A stretch of DNA of 64,000 bases from the NCBI RefSeq assembly GCF_963678635.1, contig NC_087071.1, forward strand, positions 23,324,013-23,388,012, given 5' to 3'. This stretch comes from Symsagittifera roscoffensis. Its lineage: Eukaryota; Xenacoelomorpha; Acoela; Convolutidae. Shown in pieces: positions 1-10,950 of this stretch. Below the pieces are notes generated by a model. That model had not been told where the DNA came from, did not search any database, and saw only the letters and a program-made list of their open reading frames with translations. The translations under genes were made by a program, and so were the position numbers. Each line of letters begins with the position of its first letter. The first letter of the stretch is position 1.

Positions 1-2063
1 GCACCAGCCGCATTCTTATCGAATCTTTTCCTCTGCCTTGTCTGTGCCTGCTGAGTGTTCCGTCTACACAAGTCATTTAACTCTTGTTGACGTCTAATCA
101 CATCATTTACATAGACTTGTGGTGATGTTTTCTTCCCCTCATACTCCGGGTAAAAGAAAGTCAAGGGCAAAGACTTCTCGTATCCAGTTAGCATCATATG
201 TGGACTAACTCCGGTGGTGGAGTGTAGCGTGCTATTGTAAGCTCCCATGTGGATGATATCTGTCTCAATCGGTCATGTACCTGGAACAATATACCCTCAG
301 CATCGACACTAACATTCTATTTTGCCTTTCCACCAAGCCATTCGTCTGGGGATAGTATGTCGTGGAGTGGGCCTGAGCCACCTGCGAACGTCGCATGAGC
401 TCTTTCGAAAGTTCTCCCACGAAGGCTGTTCCGTTATCCGATTGAAACGTTATCGGACAACCATGTCTTGCTATCCACGTGTTGATTAGGTGATCGCAAG
501 TCTCTTCTGCTTAGGCAGTTATGCAGGGCACGGCCTCTGCATACTTCGTGAAGTGATCTATCATGACTAAGTCTTGATTATAACCACTGTCTGTCATGTA
601 TATCTTTTGGTGATCAATCTGTACCACCTCGTTAAATTCAGATGACTCGATCGACTGCAAGGGAAATCGCAACTTCCTTGGATCATTGACCTGTTGGCGT
701 GACAGACATGCTGTTACCCACTTCTCACATGCCTTTTCCGTTCCAGACCACTCAAAGCGTTTCAAGATCCTCTGGTACACTTTGTCAATTCCCTGATGGC
801 CCATCTGATCATGTGACCTGAATAAAAGTTCTGTTTGATAGAGTTGCGGCAACACTATCGCATTGTATTCGTACAGGACTTTGTCCTCTTCTCTTCTCTT
901 GCAAGACACGACCCCGTCCTTGTTCAGATATAACCTTCCCTCTTTCTGCATAAAGTACTGTCTCAGAATGCGATAACTGTCTTCCTCAAGATCGCCTTTG
1001 TCCAGAGCTCCATCTTCAATCCACCTGTTCAGGTTGCTCGTCATGCGGTCATTTCTCTGTGCTCTTAGTAGGTCCGAGAGTCTGTATCTCGCCTTCAAGT
1101 ACGTATTCATGACCCTCATCTGACAATTCATTTCATCTGGCTGATGCGTGTCATCTTCCGTCTTAACGCACCAAATCTTCGCCAATGGTTGTGTTTCTTG
1201 TTTGAACGGTTGAAGATCAGTCCTGACTACCGCTTTTTGCGGCAAAAAGCTTATCGAACGTCTCGATACTGCTATTGTTTCCAGATCATCTGCTGCGTTG
1301 TCAAAGACTCTTTCACCTGGTATGAGGTAGCGATCACTGTCAGGGTCTTGATACACCTCCCTATCTAGATCCCTTGCTCGAGTTTTCCCTAATAGTGTAT
1401 CGCTAGCTCTGACGTGTCTGATCCTGATCTCGAATTCCTGTCTGAATAGGTGTCAATCCCCGAATTCCGGGAGTTGTCATCCATTGAAGAGTCCGCGACA
1501 GAGCACGTTCTCTCCTCCGGATCAGTTCTGAGCGTTCTTCGCATCCATCTGAACTCCCCGGACAAAATGTTACTCTCCAGGTCCTGTTTCCCATCAGGAA
1601 CTTTTTCATCTACATCAGACTTCCCGGACAAACTTTCTTGTCCCGGGTGTTGATCCTGAACTCGCCGGCTCTTCTTGCTGTTCGTCTAACCGGACAAACA
1701 ATTTTGCCCCAGGTTTCGTTCAACATTCTCGCCTTCCTTATCCTGGTCCTCAAAGGTAACGGTTTTCTTTTGCGTATCGTTCCCCTGTTCTTTCCGTTTG
1801 TATGATGTGCTGTTCAAGACGTTTTGGGGTATCGAGGACACTAGTTGCTGAACTATAGTCCTACAAACCCTTTCATTTTCTTTGTGTTGTCGTCTTGACG
1901 GCATGATCTTCACCTTCTTACAGACTGTCAGTGATGCCATAGCAGCTGTCCACTCGGGATCATCTCTGGTCACTTCTCTCTCCAACAATCCAACCAGCAT
2001 CCGCATCACTTGTGGTGTGACCTGCACCGTTTTATCCAATAATGAGCGGCTGTTTATGTTCAT
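1..2063 (-). pseudogene. Gypsy copy A: integrase region of pol, broken
   Basis: This is the 3' end of a Ty3/gypsy-type pol on the minus strand, truncated by the window edge. Reading 2063 down to 1, an acidic spacer comes first, in pieces at 2063-1686 and 1631-1389. The integrase zinc-binding domain follows (HDQMGHQG histidines, then a CLSRQ motif where copy B has CLSCQ, so one zinc ligand is lost). The start of the DDE core is within 1356-511. A stop at 511-513 interrupts the core, after which the same protein continues to position 1 with the SDNGTAF and VERQNR motifs readable. In copy B the equivalent 42630-44732 is one open frame, which shows that copy A is degenerate. Integrase would join element cDNA to chromosomal DNA; this copy cannot encode it. 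Confidence 0.88.
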
Positions 2064-2075
2064 GCGAGAGAATTC

Positions 2076-2950
2076 CTACTGGACCAGGTTTGAGCGCAGC
2101 AACAGATCCAAGGGTACCGGGTCCATCTTGGATAGAATCTTTATCTCGGCTGCTTTATCTACAGGTAACTCAGGATGTCCTGGAATTGGATGTCCAGACT
2201 TATCCAACCATCTCGTCAAGGGAAGCGCTTCGTAAGTCTCTTTGTCCAGAAACGAGAACCCTTCCTTGATTTCTGCCTGATTGGTTTGCTTCTGTTCCAA
2301 TCTTTCATAGAACTCGGTCTTCTTGGTGAGGCTGTCAGCATTCTGGTGTTTGTCACGCATCCTGTGCTCGATTATCATGTGGTAGCCATCTAATCTCACT
2401 ATCCATCTACCAATAAAACTCTGATCCATCGAGTATGTCTTCAACCAGGATAACGCTCTGTTGTCCACGCGTAACTTAAAGGGAGCGCTCCCCAAGTATG
2501 CGCGGTACTTTTCCACAAATGTGACCACTGCAAACATATCTGCTTTCGGTGCACCATATTTCATCTCAGTGTCACTTAACACCTCACTGCCATATGCAAT
2601 GCGACGGAGAACAGTTCTTCCATTCCATTCCTGCTCCTGATGCAGTATTCGTGAGATGGCTACTACTGATGCGTCTTGTCAAGAACATACATGCCCTTTT
2701 CTGTAGGCATGCCTAGCACTAGCGCTTCGCACAGTTCCCGCTTTATGTTCTCGAAGGCAGCTTGAGCTTCATCGCTCCATTCGAACTTCTTTCCTTTGAT
2801 GCGCATCAGCTTCTGCATGGGATACACCTTGTCTGCATATCCTTTAATGAACTCAGGGTAATAACTGGCAAACCCTAGGAAGCTCAAGAGTTGTGTGTCC
2901 GTTCTGGGAGCCATCCATGTCAACACAGCCTCTACTGCCATTCCTGTCAA
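2076..2950 (-). pseudogene. Gypsy copy A: RT connection and RNase H, broken
   Basis: Two minus-strand pieces follow RT in element order. Residues encoded by 2950-2663 contain the RT thumb/connection with the gypsy-typical FLGFASYYPEFI segment and KKFEWSDEAQAAFENIK. The piece ends early, at the RNase H start, where copy B reads DTDAS. The next piece, 2582-2076, is the RNase H body, with EMKYGAPKADMFAVV and the VDNRALSWL motif. In intact gypsy elements this domain removes the RNA template during reverse transcription. The two pieces are in different frames with about 80 bp between them, so the region is broken. Copy B carries the mirror copy at 41738-42617. Confidence 0.85.
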
Positions 2951-3003
2951 CCATTCTCCCTAGATACTTTATCGAATCTCTGAGTATCTCACACTTCGAT
3001 GAT

Positions 3004-4023
3004 TTACATTTCAAGCATGCTCTTTTCATGCAGCCAAAGAACTCCTACCTCCTTTAGCCGATCAATGTGGTCTTCCAGGGTGGGAGTTGCTATGACCACG
3101 TCATCCATGTAACACATCACAAGGTTCCCGTACTTTTTCATCACTCCGGTCAAAGCCTGAGCCATCAGACTTTGAAAAGTGGCCGTTGGGTTGCACAAGC
3201 CGAAGGGCATCCTCTTACACTGGTACAACCCCAATCCAGTCTTATCTCTGTCCTTCTTCCGCAGAGGAATCTGCCAGAAGGCCGAACCCAAGTCCAGAGT
3301 GGCGAAGAATTTGGCGTATCCAAGTTTCGAGAGGCTTTCGTCTATTCGCGGTATCGGGTACGCGTCTTTAATTGTCACCGCGTTCAAATAACGAAAGTCG
3401 CAACAGAACCTAAGCTGCCCTCTTTCTTTTTTGTCATGACTACCCCGCAAGTCCACGGCAATTTCGAGGGTTCTATCATGTCATATTCGAGCAACATTTC
3501 TATCTCCGCTAGCCACGATTCCAATTTATGTGGTGTCATTCGTTTTGCGCCTTCCCTATGGGGAATGGCGCCTTCCTCCAGTTCAATTTCGTGTTCGACG
3601 AAGTTACAACAACCGATATCCGCCTTATGTTTTGAACATACATCCGCGTTCCGATTTAAAACCGCCCGCAATGATTCAAAATCTCCCTCGCCTATTTTCC
3701 CTTTTAAGTGTTCTATTTCTGGCAAAACCGATTTGTCAGATTCTAGTTGATATGAAGAGGTGCGTTCCGGAAAGTTCGAGCGGCTCGACAAGCCATCGTC
3801 CGTTTCGGATTTCATTGCATTGAAAATCATGAATAGATTTTAATTCCTCAATTTTTTTTAAAATTATATCTTTAAAGGCATGATAAGGGCAGTCTTTCAC
3901 GTTATATCTCTTCAAGTTTTGTGTCTCTTCATAGTCGGTCCTATCGGCAAAGCGTAACCAAGCCTCTTTCCACGCTGGATTGAAACCGTGGTGTCCATTG
4001 TGTTCAATAACATACTGACACAC
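3004..4023 (-). pseudogene. Gypsy copy A: reverse transcriptase fingers and palm, frameshifted
   Basis: Three overlapping minus-strand frames (4023-3736, 3830-3384, 3456-3004) together cover the start of a Ty3/gypsy RT. Visible motifs are WTCGVVMTKKKEG, then CCDFRYLNAVTI after a frameshift, the ATLDLGSAFWQIPL segment (first catalytic Asp), MPFGLCN and the catalytic CYMDDVV box. The YMDD box differs from YVDD in copy B. The frame change near 3400-3456 also occurs at the matching place in copy B, suggesting the shared ancestor of the arms already carried it. RT copies element RNA into DNA in the particle; this copy is non-functional as it stands. Confidence 0.9.
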
Positions 4024-4070
4024 AGTCGGTTTCCAGTTACCGAGAAGCTCCGGCCTAAAATCACTGAACT

Positions 4071-4650
4071 TTAACTATTTGGGTTCGGTACCAAACAAAC
4101 CTGTTTACTATCAGTTAACGAATTCAAATTTCTCAATCTGGAAATTTCTACAACAGCTTGTCCCGGCTGTAGTTTTACCTTTTTGTCTAAAAAGATTGGT
4201 ACCTTGTTTTCATCTGTTATTATCCTACAAACTGTTTTCTTAACATACTTCCGGTCCGGGTTTCTAACCCTTATTGGGCCGTTGTTCAAGTCAATCATCA
4301 CGTCGAAATTCTTGACAAAATCTCTGCGCAAGATGAACTGGTCGGATTCATCCAAGTTCTCTACCACCAGGAAGCTCATCCAAAGATCCCGGCCTCCGTT
4401 GGAGGACCGTTATTGGTGTCCTTCCGGCTACGTAAATCGTTCCTCGATTGGCTGCCGCTAGTCGGAGATTCGTCGGAATTTGGCCATCCCTCGTGAAGCC
4501 CATTCTTTCCCAAGTTTTTATCGGTATCACGCTCACTACCGCTCCTATGTCCAGATGTCCTGTGACCCCGATTTTCTTCCCGTTGGTGTCGAGCAGATGT
4601 GCAGTCACATCTGCTTCGTATCCAGTGTTATCCGCGTCTTGTTCCATCAT
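4071..4650 (-). pseudogene. Gypsy copy A: aspartic protease region
   Basis: The frame 4650-4348 encodes a retropepsin-like segment: VTAHLLDTNGKKIG, then GHLDIGAVVSVIPIKTW, which places LDIGA at the catalytic Asp position where retropepsins have D[TS]GA. The flap and C-terminal part run on in another frame, 4379-4071, with FLVVENLDESDQFILRRDF. In LTR elements this enzyme cleaves the Gag-Pol polyprotein. Copy A keeps the Asp but has Ile at the next position; copy B has Asn in place of the Asp. Both copies therefore look inactive. The region is frameshifted and lies between the zinc knuckles and RT, the normal gypsy order. Confidence 0.78.
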
Positions 4651-4680
4651 TGCGTCATGACCTATCCTACGGACTTTAAG

Positions 4681-5265
4681 TTATTCTTCACCCAAATAGA
4701 TTTGCCCTATTTGGTCACTGTCTGTCGTCACGTAGGCCCTAGTGAAGATACTGATCACATCCACGTTCAGCACCACTTGATATGGTCCATAGACTTCCAT
4801 GTAGCGCCCGTGAAGTTTTTTTATTCGAGGGCCGCCCGTTGTCAGTAGCGCTCGTACAGCTCTTGACTCAGTGCGTGGCTCCACCTGTCTCAGATAATCT
4901 GTATCCAAATGCAATATGTATCCAAATGCATCAAAGTGAATTTTGATGGTTCACTGAGATTTCTGATTACCTGGTGTCCCGCTACCGAGATTATCGATTG
5001 TATTTTACTTCCCTGTGGCACCATACCGAACGTCTTCCCGGAGATCATATTTAGTTTCATGCTCAAACTGCTTGCTGCTTTCGTTTCTTCGACTTCTGAT
5101 GCCTCGAAGGCCTTCAGCGTTTCATGAAATTTCTCACTCTCCAATTCGAGCTTCACCTTTTGTTCGATCTCCTTCATTACCAATTCCTGCTGGACTCTGT
5201 TTAGAGCATCCTTCGCGGCTTGAAGTCATCCGCTGCAGTCACCGGTTCCGGTTCACGTATCACTT
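4681..5265 (-). pseudogene. Gypsy copy A: spacer between nucleocapsid and protease
   Basis: Minus-strand frames 5183-4890 and 4914-4681 encode a charged, probably coiled-coil stretch (EIEQKVKLELESEKFHETLKAFEASEVEET), then a segment with KLNMISGKTFGMVPQG and VAGHQVIRNLSEPS. Copy B has the mirror at 39415-39924. I recognise no catalytic motif. The position between the Gag zinc knuckles and protease suggests the N-terminal part of Pol or a Gag C-terminal tail. The two frames overlap by about 25 bp, so a frameshift is present. Confidence 0.6.
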
Positions 5266-5268
5266 CCG

Positions 5269-5834
5269 CTACCGCCTGCATCTTCTTCGTTGCCAGCTCT
5301 GCCGTTTCTCTTTTCTGCGTGCCTCCGTTTCACTCAACAGGCGAGCCTTGCTGGCTTTCACACCCGATAAAGCTTCTTCATGCCTTGGATGCTTGATGTC
5401 TGCCACAGCATCCCAGAATTGTGGACAATCCGATTTAAAATGACCCTCCAAGTTACAAAAGAAACACATTGGGACGAATTTCGCAATTACCCCTCTCATG
5501 AAATCCTCGCATCGTCATCTTCGAGGCTACAGCCTATTGCTTTCATGCCCTGTTTGTAAGTTGGGCATGCTGACACACGATGGTCCGTCGAACTGCAATT
5601 TGCACAAGAGCGTCTCTTGTCTATATCGTCCCTTGGTTTATACCAGTTGTTTTCTTGGTTTCCTGGTCCATTGTTAAAATTGCCATAATTGTTTTCAGAA
5701 TATCCAGATCTCGATGGAGGCTTCAGCAAAAGATTTTTTTTTGACTTGAGTCTCAACTCCTCTGGTGTCGGCGCATTGGTTGAGAGTGGCGTGTAATGTG
5801 TCGCCAACATTATTCGAAGCTCATCATTCTTCAC
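5269..5834 (-). pseudogene. Gypsy copy A: nucleocapsid with two CCHC zinc knuckles
   Basis: Two C-x2-C-x4-H-x4-C knuckles are visible on the minus strand: CANCSSTDHRVSAC within 5834-5496, and CFFCNLEGHFKSDC within 5499-5269. The knuckles bind element RNA during packaging. In copy A they lie in different frames that overlap for only a few bases near 5499, so a frameshift separates them. Copy B has both in one open frame (38993-39451). A short basic linker (RRKEKRQSWQRRRC) follows the second knuckle. Confidence 0.86.
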
Positions 5835-6644
5835 ACCATCGATGAATTTGAGGCTACTGCCAGATTCATCCTTCTGTTTGACTCATCTGGTTGGCTACGC
5901 CTTCTCAGCATGTCCAGATCGTCTAGAAACTTGTTTATCGTCTCATCTTCACGTGGATTCCGTTTCTCGAAGCGCATCATTGCTTGGTGTCCCTGCACCC
6001 CTGAGCCGAAACGATTTAACAAGATTTCAAAGATTTTCTCAGCAGTGTCCCGCTGGTATTGCTTTTTGACCATCACGCAGTTCAGGGCTGTCCCTTCCAA
6101 GTTGCTGGTACGCGCACTGCATTCTTGTCTTTCTGACAAGTCCTCTTCTTCAAAATGCAGTTTCATTACCTCTATCCAGGTATCAATACAGCCATTAGAT
6201 TCGTCTTTATAGCATCTTAAAAAGTTTCTTAAAAATCCTTCTGGTCCTTTCACTTCGTTCATTGGTCCTTGACAGCCTCGTAAGAAATGTTTCCAGGGAC
6301 CTGTTCAGGGGTTCAAAGGCTGTGGCCATTGATGCGGCGTCTCTCGAATATCCCGCCTGAGTATCTTCGCCACCTGATAAGGGCTCCGGATTTTCCCTCC
6401 TGTCCGACTTGCTGGGATTATTTCTTCCTTGGCTCGCATGACTCCTATTCCTGGAATCACATCTCCCAGTCGCATGTGTATCTGGCGCTGGTCTTTCGTT
6501 AGAGGTCTGTCTGTTGCCAGTTGAACTTCCTCTGTTATTTGGGCCCCGGGGTCTATTGTCCCCTGTGGTATAGCCTGATGAACTACCCCTTGCTCTAGTG
6601 GATCCATATGTCCTTCTCCTATTGTGCTGCTCGTTGAAGTTCAC
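5831..6644 (-). pseudogene. Gypsy copy A: Gag capsid region
   Basis: Frames 6644-6207 and 6262-5831 encode a Gly/Arg/Ser/Thr-rich basic segment (YGSTRARGSSSGYTTG) and then a retrotransposon-gag type capsid. The capsid signature is an AEKIFEILLNRFGSG segment followed by RFEKRNPREDETINKFLDDL, typical of the helical assembly domain of gypsy Gag. The fold is inferred from pattern only. The frame changes around 6207-6262, and several other positions differ from copy B (38065-39137). Capsid forms the virus-like particle in which reverse transcription occurs. Confidence 0.78.
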
Positions 6645-7316
6645 CGTCGGCTCCCTACTGGGTTCTCCCGAGTTCGATTCCCCATTTTTTGCTGCCTAGT
6701 AGCCCATCCAATCTATTCATGATAGCCTGAGTTCGCCTCTCCATCATCGCATCTATCTTCGTGTCAAGGGTCCCAAGAGTCTGCTTTTTTTTGAATTCTC
6801 AACTTCTCCATATCGTCTCTTAATCGTAGCTCTCTTTGCTCAGCCTCCCTAGGCAATCGCGACAGGTTCTTCGCTAAGTGTTCATCCGTTCTCTCCTTCA
6901 AGCGTTTTTCGCTTCTGCTAGCTTCTTGTCTGTTGCGGTTGATCTCTTACCGCAGACTTTCTCTCTCGACGTGGACTGCCCATTCCAGCTCACTCATTCT
7001 TATGGACATCTGTTCATTCTTTTCTCCTATACTGCCCACTATGTTGGTCAAGGCTTCTTCAATTGATGCTCCTTTTTCCACTAATGGCGTCACAAGTGGC
7101 GGTGTCACCCTGTCGATCCCAGGTAGTTTGGTGCTGGTCGAGTTCGGGCTTTGATTCTCTGCCTCGACGTCTTTTCACTATCCACCTCTGGATCCGTTGC
7201 TTAGCCCGGTATTCTTAGCCCTGTATTCCTACTCTGCCCAGTTCGCATTTCCGATTTCGTCATATTCACAAAGTCTCTTGACTGGCCTGATTCTTTTGTG
7301 GTATTGCTTATTGTCC
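6645..7316 (-). pseudogene. Gypsy copy A: Gag N-terminal coiled-coil region, no long frame left
   Basis: No minus-strand frame of useful length survives, but the DNA is the reverse complement of 37330-38040 in copy B. There the same stretch encodes ENKEQMSIRM-like and LRLRDDMAKLRIQ-like heptad patterns, consistent with a coiled coil between the N-terminal ORF and the capsid. Plus-strand frames over 6878-7391 are antisense shadows. Confidence 0.55.
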
Positions 7317-7982
7317 TCACACCGCCAAATTGGTCCATGGTACCAGTCTCTCTATCGGTGTATGCGCCATTCTCCTGAGTCGAGCTATTGAGGCTGACTT
7401 GTCATCTTGCCTTTCTTCGTCCTCTTCTTTTTCCTGGGTTTCTGCTTCATCACCTGTACCCGTTCCCATAAAAAATGGAAAGAAGTTTCCTACAGTGTTC
7501 TTCACTATTTCTGAAAACGATGAGGACGTTGCCTGTTTTTCCGTCATGCCAACCATCATGGTGTTGTCTGCGGGTGATCTTGTAGTCGCCTCATTTTCAG
7601 TAGAGATGTCGGACAGTTCCGACATCTCTTCTCGGTCCACGGTCCCGGTGGAAGTGGCAAAATCTTGGCCTTGTTCTACTGGAGTAGATTTACTTGCCAA
7701 TCTCTTGTTTCCTCTCCCTTCCGGTCCATGTCCCTCCTGTTTCTCATCCATGGCAGGGTCTAAATGGACCTCTACCTTTAACCTTGCCTTTTGTCCTTCT
7801 GATGACTTTTGACTCCTGGTTTTAACCATTAGGCCTGAAACTTTCTTCCCTTTAACGGTCCGGGTTCGTCTGATCCTTTCCACAAAAGGGTCAATCATTG
7901 CTTTTCTCTGTTTCTTCAGTATGAATTTCCTTGAGGTATCACCTAGTTTAGGTATCCTTGATTTGTCTAGACTCATTTTCAA
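7317..7982 (-). CDS. Gypsy copy A: 221-aa N-terminal gag ORF of unknown function
   Basis: An open frame of 221 codons begins at the first ATG after the leader (7982) and is intact, whereas its mirror in copy B (36660-37277) is frameshifted before the last ~18 residues. The N-terminus is strongly basic (KKQRKAMIDPF, RRTRTVKGKK). The centre is acidic and Ser/Thr-rich, and it ends with a Glu/Asp-rich tract before RLRRMAHTPIERL. No catalytic motif or membrane segment is visible. Being first in the element, it may be a Gag N-terminal (matrix-like) protein or a separate accessory ORF. Function is unknown. Confidence 0.65.
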   Translation of the reverse strand: MKMSLDKSRIPKLGDTSRKFILKKQRKAMIDPFVERIRRTRTVKGKKVSGLMVKTRSQKSSEGQKARLKVEVHLDPAMDEKQEGHGPEGRGNKRLASKSTPVEQGQDFATSTGTVDREEMSELSDISTENEATTRSPADNTMMVGMTEKQATSSSFSEIVKNTVGNFFPFFMGTGTGDEAETQEKEEDEERQDDKSASIARLRRMAHTPIERLVPWTNLAV

Positions 7983-8619
7983 TTTACCACTTCTTATTGC
8001 CTATACACTCAATTCGATTGATAGTGTCCTTTTAATCTGACTACTGATAAAATTAACACAACACAATAAATTCCAAAAATTTTACTTAAAAAGTGACCAC
8101 GAATCCTTTTATGTTATCAGAGTACAGCGTGTATACTATTTATTCACAATAATCGATAAATAGTTGCAAGATATGAAGCTAGCACAGTCTAATGATATCA
8201 ATCATTTTTAAAAGATAGTGTTCTCACTGCCCAACCTAGCACAAATATTATTTAATTAAAACCAAAATGAAATAAACAAAAATATTTTCAATGAAAAACG
8301 TTTTGTACTTTCGTCAATCGCAATATGATAATAGAACTTGTTTCTAAAGAAAGAGCTTTCCCTGGTGGGTGCTGCACCAAACAGACAAAACTTGAAGGCA
8401 GTAATTTTCTCAAGTGGGCGTCTATTGCACCCACCGAGTCCTGTGTTACCTACCTGCCTTCGGATTGCCCGAGCTAGACCTACTAAAATCCTCAGGGCAA
8501 TCACTTTCCCAAAAATGATTTGGATTTCAATTCACACAAATCAGTTACAAATCTCTTTTTCAATTTAGACTTGGTGTCGCGAATATCCGAATTTAGACCT
8601 GTCTTGTTTTGGTCTGGTC
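7983..8619 (-). other. Gypsy copy A leader between promoter and first ORF
   Basis: About 640 bp without a gene, conserved in the right arm at 36023-36659 at about 95% by eye. It probably holds the transcribed 5' leader (R/U5 and primer-binding site) downstream of the TATA box at 8620-8631. I could not identify a convincing tRNA primer-binding site or LTR end, because the second LTR of neither copy is available in the window. Confidence 0.5.
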
Positions 8620-8631
8620 TTTTATAAAAGG
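8620..8631 (-). promoter_or_regulatory. TATA box of gypsy copy A
   Basis: CTTTTATAAAAG lies about 640 bp upstream of the first gag ATG on the minus strand and is kept in the right arm at 36012-36022. An adjacent perfect inverted repeat is at 8639-8654. Confidence 0.6.
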
Positions 8632-8638
8632 CAAGTTA

Positions 8639-8654
8639 CCAGTGCAGTCACTGG
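8639..8654. promoter_or_regulatory. Inverted repeat next to the gypsy TATA box
   Basis: CCAGTG-CAGT-CACTGG, a perfect 6-bp inverted repeat with a 4-bp spacer, is 8 bp upstream of the TATA box in transcription sense. The same repeat is conserved at 35988-36003 in the other arm. A dimeric factor-binding site is possible; this is inference. Confidence 0.45.
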
Positions 8655-8725
8655 TTCCTAGCCTGTCTCTTAATAACTTATTACCTTTCACTATTATCTT
8701 TTCTTCTGTCTACTTAAGTCTTAAC

Positions 8726-9215
8726 AAAATTAGTACCCCTCCGGATTGGCAGAAATAATACCCCTCCGGATTGACAAAGTTTGTACCCTTCCGGATTGGC
8801 AAAAACAGTACCCCTCCTGACTCGGATTGACAAAATTGGTACCCCTCCGGATTGGCAAAAAAAGTAACCCTCCGGATCGGCAAAATTGGGACTCCTCCGG
8901 ATTGGCACAAACAGTAACCCTCCTGACTCGGATTGAAAAAATTGGTACCCCTCCGGATTGACAGAAAACAGTACCCCTCCGGATCGGCAAAATTAGTACC
9001 CCTCCGGATTGGCAGAAATAAAACCCCTCCGGGTTGACAAAATTGGTACCCCTCCGGATTGGCAAAAACAGTACCCCTGCTGACTCGGATTGACAAAATT
9101 GGTACCCCTCCGGATTGGCAAAATTGGGACTCCTCCGGATTGGCAAAATTAGGACCCTCCGGATTGGCAAAATTGGGACCCCTACGGATTGGCAAAATTG
9201 GGACACCTCCGGATA
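8726..9215. repeat. ~26-bp GC-rich minisatellite, about 19 units
   Basis: Tandem units of the type CCTCCGGATTGGCAAAATTG plus a short GGTACC-like joint repeat about 19 times. A variant unit with CTGACTCGGATTGACA appears about three times (near 8815, 8921 and 9077), spaced by multiples of the unit, which implies higher-order duplication. The right arm holds only about 7 units (35740-35925). The array lies upstream of the gypsy TATA box. Open frames over it (8710-9206) are products of a unit length that leaves phases open and are not genes. Confidence 0.92.
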
Positions 9216-10950
9216 CGTTCTCCGATGCTATTTGTACTAACTAGGAAGGGTGTATTTTCTTTTACCTAGACCCCTCCGGATTGAAGCTAAGCCTCTTATT
9301 TGACAATTCACCTTAACTGTGAAGGGTCTTATTACTAGCCCAGTTTCGATTCGACTATGGTCTTCTGGTTCACTTAGCCTTCCCTTTTCGTCTAGAACAG
9401 CGTAAAAGTGCCTTATTCAACCGTTGCTACTCTTTGGTAGGGGTGTAAGGGCTTTCCAAAAACTTTTTTTATAAGACGTGAAGGGTCTACCTTCCCGAAT
9501 TAGTAAATTTGCTAAAAACAACCTTAAAAAATTTTCAAGCTTACTGTCTTAAATAATTTTTTAAGGCTTACTGTCTTGATGGTTCTATGAGTAAGCTCAC
9601 CTACTTTCTGATCTAATGGTACCAAGATCAACTAGATCAGTCCAGTAGTTCAAAGTTTTATTAACAAAAACAAAACGTCTTTTTTCTAAAATCAAAAAAT
9701 TTTCTCTCTTATAGGTTCCGCCTAACTTTTTTCGCAATTCTGTTCTTTTCGACCTAAAATTTTTTGATCCGAGCTCAGAAGGTCTATACTCTTCTAGTTC
9801 AATGCAAAAACCCAATATAAAACGTTCCAGCTGAAAATTTTGCCAAAAACAATGCTATTTGGACCGCTCCGGATTGATGAATCCACTAAATCAAACACGT
9901 TAAATTTGATGTCACTGTAACCAGGACGGTTATCGGCAAACGGGTTTTAAAACCTGTCGATTCACTAGTGAACCTTGTCCGAACAACAATTTTTACTCTC
10001 CTAACTCAAAAAAAGTGCTTCTTTCCGTTTCAAAAAACATCGATATCTCAAAAATTGCGATTTGTGGGGGGATCAAAATGTCGCTATTTTGACCCTAAAA
10101 AAAGGATCCGTTTACTGTGTTCTTCACTGAAAAACGGTATAGGAGTAATAATATAGGCTGTATAAATAATGATAATAGTAATACTATACCCCTCCGGGCT
10201 TGTTCAATTAAGGTGCTTAACTCGGAAATTCGCAGTTCGGTGAAGGGTCACTACAGTGCAGTAACTGTCGAGACCCCCACAGAGTAATATCTTACTTTTT
10301 TGTACCAAAAGCGATACCAAACTTGTAACGATACCCAACAGTCGATTGTTGTTGTCCTTGAGCCCTCTCTTTTCGCTCCTTGAACTGCTTGCCGGATCAG
10401 TCTTCTTCACTAATCCCAAGACCCTTCCGGATTGAGCGCAAATTAGCATTAACGTGCTTAAATACTCAAATAACCCTACAGTACAAGCACCGCAAACGGG
10501 CCACACAATTGATCGTAACGATCCTAACTGAAATAAATGCCTGTAACAACAATATATCTAACAACAACAAACGGGAGGGTCTGATCACATCTCGTCTGGG
10601 GAGATGATTTCTAATGATTTTATCCTTTTTTTTTTTACTGTTTTTGGGTTTTTCGGTTATTTTCCATTTTTTTTTGTTTTTCTTTGGTATTATACTACTT
10701 TTTGTTTGTTTTCTTGTATATTTTTAAATGTTTTTGGTCACAGACCTCTCAGGGAACGAGGGGACGGCCAATCTCCCCACCCTTCCTGGAACGTGAATTC
10801 TCGGTGTTAACTAGGTTAAAAAGCTATTCACGGGATTCCGGAAGGCTTCCGCGTTCCGAGCTACCCTTCCGCCCCGGCGGTTAGGGACTTTTAAGGGCGT
10901 TATTATGAGCATCCGCTCGGCGTGGATTAATCGTGAACAGTCCTGCCGGT
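9216..10950. other. Upstream (LTR U3-like) region of gypsy copy A, no gene
   Basis: This stretch is mirrored in the right arm at 34000-35735. It holds scattered ACCCCTCCGGATT or ACCCTTCC boxes in both orientations (near 9268, 9864, 10190 and 10425), related to the minisatellite unit. It also has a T-rich tract (10620-10735) and a GC-rich stretch (10840-10880). No protein-coding frame is convincing. It is probably part of the gypsy LTR or flanking repeat DNA, but the LTR edges cannot be fixed. Confidence 0.45.

Noticed and set aside
1144-7812. Many plus-strand frames across gypsy copy A
   Set aside because: They are antisense to recognised gag-pol motifs on the minus strand.
8710-9206. Open frames of 158-161 codons rich in FCQSGG/PIRRG repeats
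   Set aside because: They lie entirely on the 26-bp minisatellite, appear in several frames at once, and have no start context or homology; they are by-products of repeat phasing.
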